Source: an uncultured Clostridium sp. (lineage in GTDB: Bacteria; Bacillota; Clostridia; Oscillospirales; Butyricicoccaceae). From it: 64,000 nt of DNA. Positions 60,057 through 64,000 of this stretch are shown in pieces (the stretch's first letter is position 1; every line of letters begins with the position of its first letter). A program made the position numbers and the translations under genes. The DNA lies in contig CANEGK010000001.1 in assembly GCA_947427035.1 (NCBI GenBank), positions 1 through 64,000 of the forward strand, written 5' to 3'. Under the pieces are notes generated by a model. The model had not been told where the DNA came from, ran no database searches, and saw only the letters and a list, made by a program, of their open reading frames with translations.

Positions 60057-61329
60057 TGCAAAAACGCATGAGAATGGTTGCGACCTGTGCCCGGGTCGCC
60101 GAACCCTTGGGCGACAGCGTCGCGCTGTCAACGCCGCTGATCAGCTTTTCCGCATTGGCCCATGTCAGTGCATCCAACGCGTAAGAGCCTATTTGCCCTG
60201 CATCCCGATAACCGGACAAATCGGCCCGCGCAGCTGTATCGCGGCCCTTGTATCCCGCATAACGGAATAAAATAGTCGCCAGCTGCTCACGCGTGATGAC
60301 AGCGTCGGGGCCGAAGCGGCCGTCGCCGTAACCCGACACGATTTGGTTTGCAGCCGCCCACGCCACGGCGGCCGCATAATATTTGCCGTCCGCCACATCG
60401 CTGAAGCCGGACCGGCCCGCAGCCGGCGAACCATCCAAACGATAAAGAATCGTGACAATCATCCCGCGCGTAGTGGTGCGCCCGGGGTCAAACATCCGGT
60501 CGCTGATTCCGTTCATCAGGCCGTTGCGGTAAACGTACTCCACGGCATCTCGGTACCATATGCCGTCCGGCACATCCTGAAAGGGAAGCTCCGCAGGGCG
60601 CTCCAGCGCGAAAAACAGCGCTTTGATTTCCGCACGCGACGCAGGCATACGGAAGGTGTACTTGCCGTCTGCTTCTTCTGTAAGCTCCAGACGGATGCCC
60701 CGACTGTCCCTGACTGTCAGCTCGCCCAGATAATACCCCTCATCCGGCAGGGCAGTCACTGTAATGGTTTCGCCCTGCGCCGCATGCGATCGGCTGGCCG
60801 TGACCGAACCGTACTGAATTCCGGGATTCACAGCAATTCCATAGAGTACAGTGCCGCTGTTGTTGTTGGACGGCGCGCTTTGGGTGCGCCAGTCCACCTC
60901 TGTACTTTCATACAATGGCTCGGATTCCCCCGCCATACCCAGCAGTTTAAGGTAGGACACCGAACTGACCGTATAGGCGCTTCCCGCCGACAAGGTCCCC
61001 AGCAAAAGCTCGCTGCCCTGGTTCATGGCGACCTTGGATGTCAGATAAAGCGTCACATCCGCGCCGTTTTGTTTCATGGTGTTGTAGCTTCCCATCTCTT
61101 CAAGCTCGGGATTAAAGACAAACTCGGCCTCGGCTTCGCCGTCCAGCGTCAAGGAGAGCTGTACGCCGTAGCAGTCGCCGGTCAATCCGGTCAGGCTGAC
61201 CGTTTGACGTCCGTTCTGCTGCGCTGAAAACTCGACCCGGCAACCGCCGGCCGCCCCCGCGGGGCAGACCATTGAACCTGCCAGAAGAACTGCCGCCATC
61301 CATGCGGAAAGAAAACGCGTTTTTTTCAT
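60040..61329 (-). CDS. Exported protein with three SLH domains
   Basis: 429 residues: a signal peptide (about 1-26), a cohesin-like or beta-sandwich N-terminal region (about 30-135), a bacterial-repeat segment (SVTASRSHAAQGETITVTALPDEGYYLGELTV), then three S-layer homology domains (PFQDVPDGIWYRDAVEYVYRNGLMNG..., GFSDVADGKYYAAAVAWAAANQIVSGYGDGRFGPDAVITREQLATIL, GYRDAGQIGSYALDALTWANAEKLISG). SLH domains attach proteins to pyruvylated wall polymers. It starts 15 bases after the M60 peptidase gene, suggesting a shared surface role. Confidence 0.92.
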   Translation of the reverse strand: MKKTRFLSAWMAAVLLAGSMVCPAGAAGGCRVEFSAQQNGRQTVSLTGLTGDCYGVQLSLTLDGEAEAEFVFNPELEEMGSYNTMKQNGADVTLYLTSKVAMNQGSELLLGTLSAGSAYTVSSVSYLKLLGMAGESEPLYESTEVDWRTQSAPSNNNSGTVLYGIAVNPGIQYGSVTASRSHAAQGETITVTALPDEGYYLGELTVRDSRGIRLELTEEADGKYTFRMPASRAEIKALFFALERPAELPFQDVPDGIWYRDAVEYVYRNGLMNGISDRMFDPGRTTTRGMIVTILYRLDGSPAAGRSGFSDVADGKYYAAAVAWAAANQIVSGYGDGRFGPDAVITREQLATILFRYAGYKGRDTAARADLSGYRDAGQIGSYALDALTWANAEKLISGVDSATLSPKGSATRAQVATILMRFCRQAAQ

Positions 61330-61344
61330 TTTTATCTCCTCTGC

Positions 61345-64000
61345 TCAACGGCCGCCGCCGGCCAGCTCGATCAGGGGAAGCGTCTCCGCGTCCGGGAAGC
61401 TGAGCCACAGTGTTTCCCCGGTGATGCGGCGGCTGGTGTCGTCAGCGCCGCCATGCGGGGTATCGGTGCGGTAAAGGGTCACTTTGATATACAACGGATC
61501 ATCGTCGGTGACGCCGTCCGCCTGGTTGAGCTTTTTCTCCGCTTCCAAATCGGGCACGAACAGGAAAAAGCCATCGCTGATGTCGCTGACCGCACCGTCC
61601 GCCGGAATTTCGGCAAAAAGCAGGCCATAACCGTTGACCGCGCGCGTAATGGTCGTCACTTCGTTTTCCTCCTGCGCTTCGGCGGTCGTATTATAGCGTG
61701 CCTCAAGCTCAACGGTGTTGTAAAGCGGGTCGCCCCGGTAGGTTCCCAGAACGATCAGCGTCCCTGCCCGAACGACGTCGTCCTCCCCTTCGCCGTACAC
61801 ATAATCATTTTTCAGCAGGCCGACGGTCGCCTGCTCGTAAAAGTCCACGCAATCCCCCGGGTCGCCCAGCAGCTCTACGCTGGCGCCCGCCGGAATTCCC
61901 GTGATTTCCAACACAGCGGCGTCATAGGTCCACAGGCGGGTATCTGTGCTGTCAGCCCCCGGCTTATGGAAATATTCCACCACCGACGTGCCTGCCAGCG
62001 TGCTGTTTTTAATAACTGTCGTCCATGCGTTTTCCGCAGGATCCGCTTTGAGCCTGACAGAAAATGCTCCATTCAGCGCCGTTTTTCCACTTATACGGAT
62101 GCCGGTAACCGGGGTTTTTCCCTCTTTTATCCGAATGGTCAGCGTATTTCCGTCGGGGACCGCCGGAGTCATCTGGTAGCTGCCGGCGGGAATGATCACT
62201 TCATGCGCCACCCGCACTTCTTCACAGCTGACCTGTTTCCCCTGATTGCCCAGCCGATCCACCGGAATGACGGCATAGGTATAGGTTCGATTGTTGGCCA
62301 CACCCAAATCGTCGGTGTACGAGCTTTCCGTCGCAAAGCCGATCGGCGTGCCGTCCCGCAGGATTTCGTAACCCAGTATGGAATCGGGGTCGCTGTTTAC
62401 CATGTGTAGCGTGACGCAGCTTCCGTCCGCCGCAGCCGAAACGGTTGTTGTCCCGTCATTGGGCGCGCCATTTTCCAATCGATAGGTACGCGCAGCATCG
62501 TTCAGGTACCAGACAGCCCGCTCTTCAGCCGGATAGCCCGCCGTCTGGATGACTTTAACCGCCTCGTCGCTCAGGCGCATTCCCCAGCGGGTAAAGAAAT
62601 CGGTCAAATCGCGCTTTGCCACCGCCGAAGCGATGAGCGCCACCCGGTCGTCATACGAGTATTCCTTATACACGCCGCTCTTCCACTGCCGGAAAAAAGC
62701 GTTATAAAAGGCCAGCGGCTGTTCGGCTTCATCATAGGCCAGGTGCAGCTGCCAGTACATGCCCAGCTGGACAAATACATCATTGGCGGCGCCGGGCCGG
62801 CCGGCCGACACCTTTTTGTAAATACGTTCCCAGACATTGCTGCCCGTCAGACGGGTGCTCAGCGTCATGGCCCCGCCGTCGGACGCCTGGACGGCAAGCG
62901 AATAAATATTGTTGGTGACTTCCGCCTTGCCCAGCTTGTCCATGTTATGGCCGATTTCATGGGCAATGCCCCAGCCGAACAGGCCGTTCGCCTTACCCGT
63001 ACCGGTCTGTGACACCGGCTTGCCGCACACCAGCGCAGACGTCGAGCCGTACCCCACGCCCACATGATTTCCCGCCGCGTACATGAACGCACCGGCAAAC
63101 ATGCGCATATATCGGATATTCTGCCGGGTCGTCATGGGATAACGGTAGCTTTCGCGCTCGGCATCCGGTTCGATAATGCCCTGCACCTGGTTGGCGGTAA
63201 AAAGCACGTCTTCCCACGCCAGGATGTTCTGGTACATGGTGTCGGCCATCTGCCCGACAGTCGTTCCGGTTACTCCTTGCAGTCCGGCGAGCGCCCGATC
63301 TGCCGGAATGGACAGCAGTACGCTGGGGGTGGAAATCTCGGTGGCGTTGCGAATGTCGGTTTGCAGATTGCCGGAATTGCTCAGGGATGCTACATAGGCC
63401 TGCAGCTGCCGCACATAGCTGCTGATTTCAGCCTTACGCGCCTGTTCGCTCATGGTATACCAGCCGGAAAGCTCCAGCGTCGGTATTCTGAACACATCTT
63501 TGCCGTCACGGATATGAAGCCTGATCTGCTCGGGATGCTCGCCTCCATAGGTCAAATACAGCATTCCGCCCCGCTCGTCCTTCAGGCTCCCGATTTGCGG
63601 CACAGTGATATAGTTGCGCCCATTGACCAGCGAAATCGCGCTTCCGCACCAAATACCCGATTCACCGAAGAATTGCGTAGGCGTCACGCTGACCGTTTCT
63701 CCCGCGGGCAGCTCTGCGTAAATGGCGACAGTGGCGCCGGCACGGGCAGAAATGCCCAGCGGCTGTAAGCTGCTGGCCGTCTGCCCCGTCTTATCCAGGC
63801 TGCCCGCGCGGCTCTGGAAATCGTCTTTGACCAAGCCGAGCGCGCTTTCATCCTTTTCGTACAGCTTTCTGGCCAGGCTCAGTTCGTCTTTCAGGCGGTC
63901 CAGCTCAAGGTAAAAGTCCGATTTTTCCGAAAGCCGGGCTTCCAGCGCGGCAATCCGTTCTTCCGTCACACCGGATTTAAGCTGTGTAAAGGTGCCGTCG
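61345..64000 (-). CDS. M60-family metallopeptidase, partial (5' end beyond window)
   Basis: About 885 residues are visible and the frame remains open at base 64000, so the start is missing. The metal site is HEIGHN (HExxH, about 345 residues from the window edge) with a downstream gluzincin Glu in KAEVTNNIYSLAVQ, typical of Peptidase_M60 (enhancin-like) enzymes, several of which cut mucin O-glycoproteins. A coiled-coil segment precedes it (EERIAALEARLSEKSDFYLELDRLKDEL). A fibronectin-like domain (SDPDSILGYEILRDGTPIGF...) and beta-rich regions follow. No SLH domain in this part; the next gene encodes one. A mucin target is inference from the family. Confidence 0.9.
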   Translation of the reverse strand, partial: DGTFTQLKSGVTEERIAALEARLSEKSDFYLELDRLKDELSLARKLYEKDESALGLVKDDFQSRAGSLDKTGQTASSLQPLGISARAGATVAIYAELPAGETVSVTPTQFFGESGIWCGSAISLVNGRNYITVPQIGSLKDERGGMLYLTYGGEHPEQIRLHIRDGKDVFRIPTLELSGWYTMSEQARKAEISSYVRQLQAYVASLSNSGNLQTDIRNATEISTPSVLLSIPADRALAGLQGVTGTTVGQMADTMYQNILAWEDVLFTANQVQGIIEPDAERESYRYPMTTRQNIRYMRMFAGAFMYAAGNHVGVGYGSTSALVCGKPVSQTGTGKANGLFGWGIAHEIGHNMDKLGKAEVTNNIYSLAVQASDGGAMTLSTRLTGSNVWERIYKKVSAGRPGAANDVFVQLGMYWQLHLAYDEAEQPLAFYNAFFRQWKSGVYKEYSYDDRVALIASAVAKRDLTDFFTRWGMRLSDEAVKVIQTAGYPAEERAVWYLNDAARTYRLENGAPNDGTTTVSAAADGSCVTLHMVNSDPDSILGYEILRDGTPIGFATESSYTDDLGVANNRTYTYAVIPVDRLGNQGKQVSCEEVRVAHEVIIPAGSYQMTPAVPDGNTLTIRIKEGKTPVTGIRISGKTALNGAFSVRLKADPAENAWTTVIKNSTLAGTSVVEYFHKPGADSTDTRLWTYDAAVLEITGIPAGASVELLGDPGDCVDFYEQATVGLLKNDYVYGEGEDDVVRAGTLIVLGTYRGDPLYNTVELEARYNTTAEAQEENEVTTITRAVNGYGLLFAEIPADGAVSDISDGFFLFVPDLEAEKKLNQADGVTDDDPLYIKVTLYRTDTPHGGADDTSRRITGETLWLSFPDAETLPLIELAGGGR

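Overview
The window reads as chromosome of an anaerobic, endospore-forming Firmicute of the class Clostridia, most likely an Oscillospiraceae/Ruminococcaceae-type gut bacterium. Support comes from the sporulation genes spoIIM, cwlD, dpaA/dpaB, a dacF-like carboxypeptidase and an uninterrupted sigK; from the SCIFF peptide with its radical SAM maturase, a hallmark of Clostridia; from TIGR04086 and the YedF/DUF3343 pair; and from strong AGGAGG-type ribosome binding sites with Gram-positive promoters. Base composition is moderate, near 50% G+C or slightly above. The window is almost fully coding. I see no rRNA, tRNA, insertion sequence, prophage or CRISPR array, and no gap above 300 bases without a gene. 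Genus-level naming is inference.

Layout. 1-4.4 kb: the 3' end of queA, then a minus-strand moxR-DUF58-transglutaminase operon. 4.4-10.2 kb (plus): short alkyltransferase-like gene with mntP, cwlD, radA, then an HlyD-like adaptor and a MacB-like permease without an ATPase. 10.3-13.5 kb: ogt, an intact XerC-type recombinase, and convergent to it spoIIM with an XerD-type recombinase that has lost three catalytic residues. 13.7-22.5 kb: a cysteine-rich unknown, a cell-wall amidase, the SCIFF locus (scfA, scfB), TIGR04086, yajC, tgt, rmuC, an unknown protein with a GADGPT motif, and an XRE regulator. 22.7-32 kb: a DEAD-box helicase behind a leader hairpin, a flavoprotein, dpaAB, a UgtP-like glycosyltransferase, murC, dppA, a histidine phosphatase and mreB. 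32-41 kb: a dense minus-strand block comF, recD2, small membrane proteins, cysS, pgsA, rimO, recX and recA, the last under a LexA-type box. 41-48 kb: prmC, DUF1385, a sensor kinase and response regulator with an FG-GAP-like lipoprotein, a P-loop protein and dacF. 48-64 kb: mtaB, a BlaI/M56 regulatory pair, TetR with a divergent oligopeptide-binding lipoprotein, TraX, a deoxyinosine glycosylase, DUF3343/YedF, a zinc-ribbon protein, sigK, an SLH protein and a partial M60 mucin-type metallopeptidase running off the window end.

How it fits together. Most of the window is conserved housekeeping: DNA repair (radA, recA, recX, recD2, rmuC, two alkyltransferase-family proteins, a deoxyinosine glycosylase), tRNA modification (queA, tgt, mtaB) and ribosomal S12 modification (rimO), envelope synthesis (murC, mreB, pgsA, ugtP-like, dacF, cwlD) and spore formation. 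The less ordinary parts are the catalytically altered XerD at the spoIIM locus, the SCIFF operon with an internal hairpin, several terminator-like hairpins placed directly in front of genes (DEAD-box helicase, dacF, TIGR04086, the GADGPT gene), the ATPase-less adaptor/permease pair, a BlaR1-like protein with a long unrecognised outer domain, and the surface-anchored SLH/M60 pair. No wholly new multi-gene system is clear; these are the best places to look.
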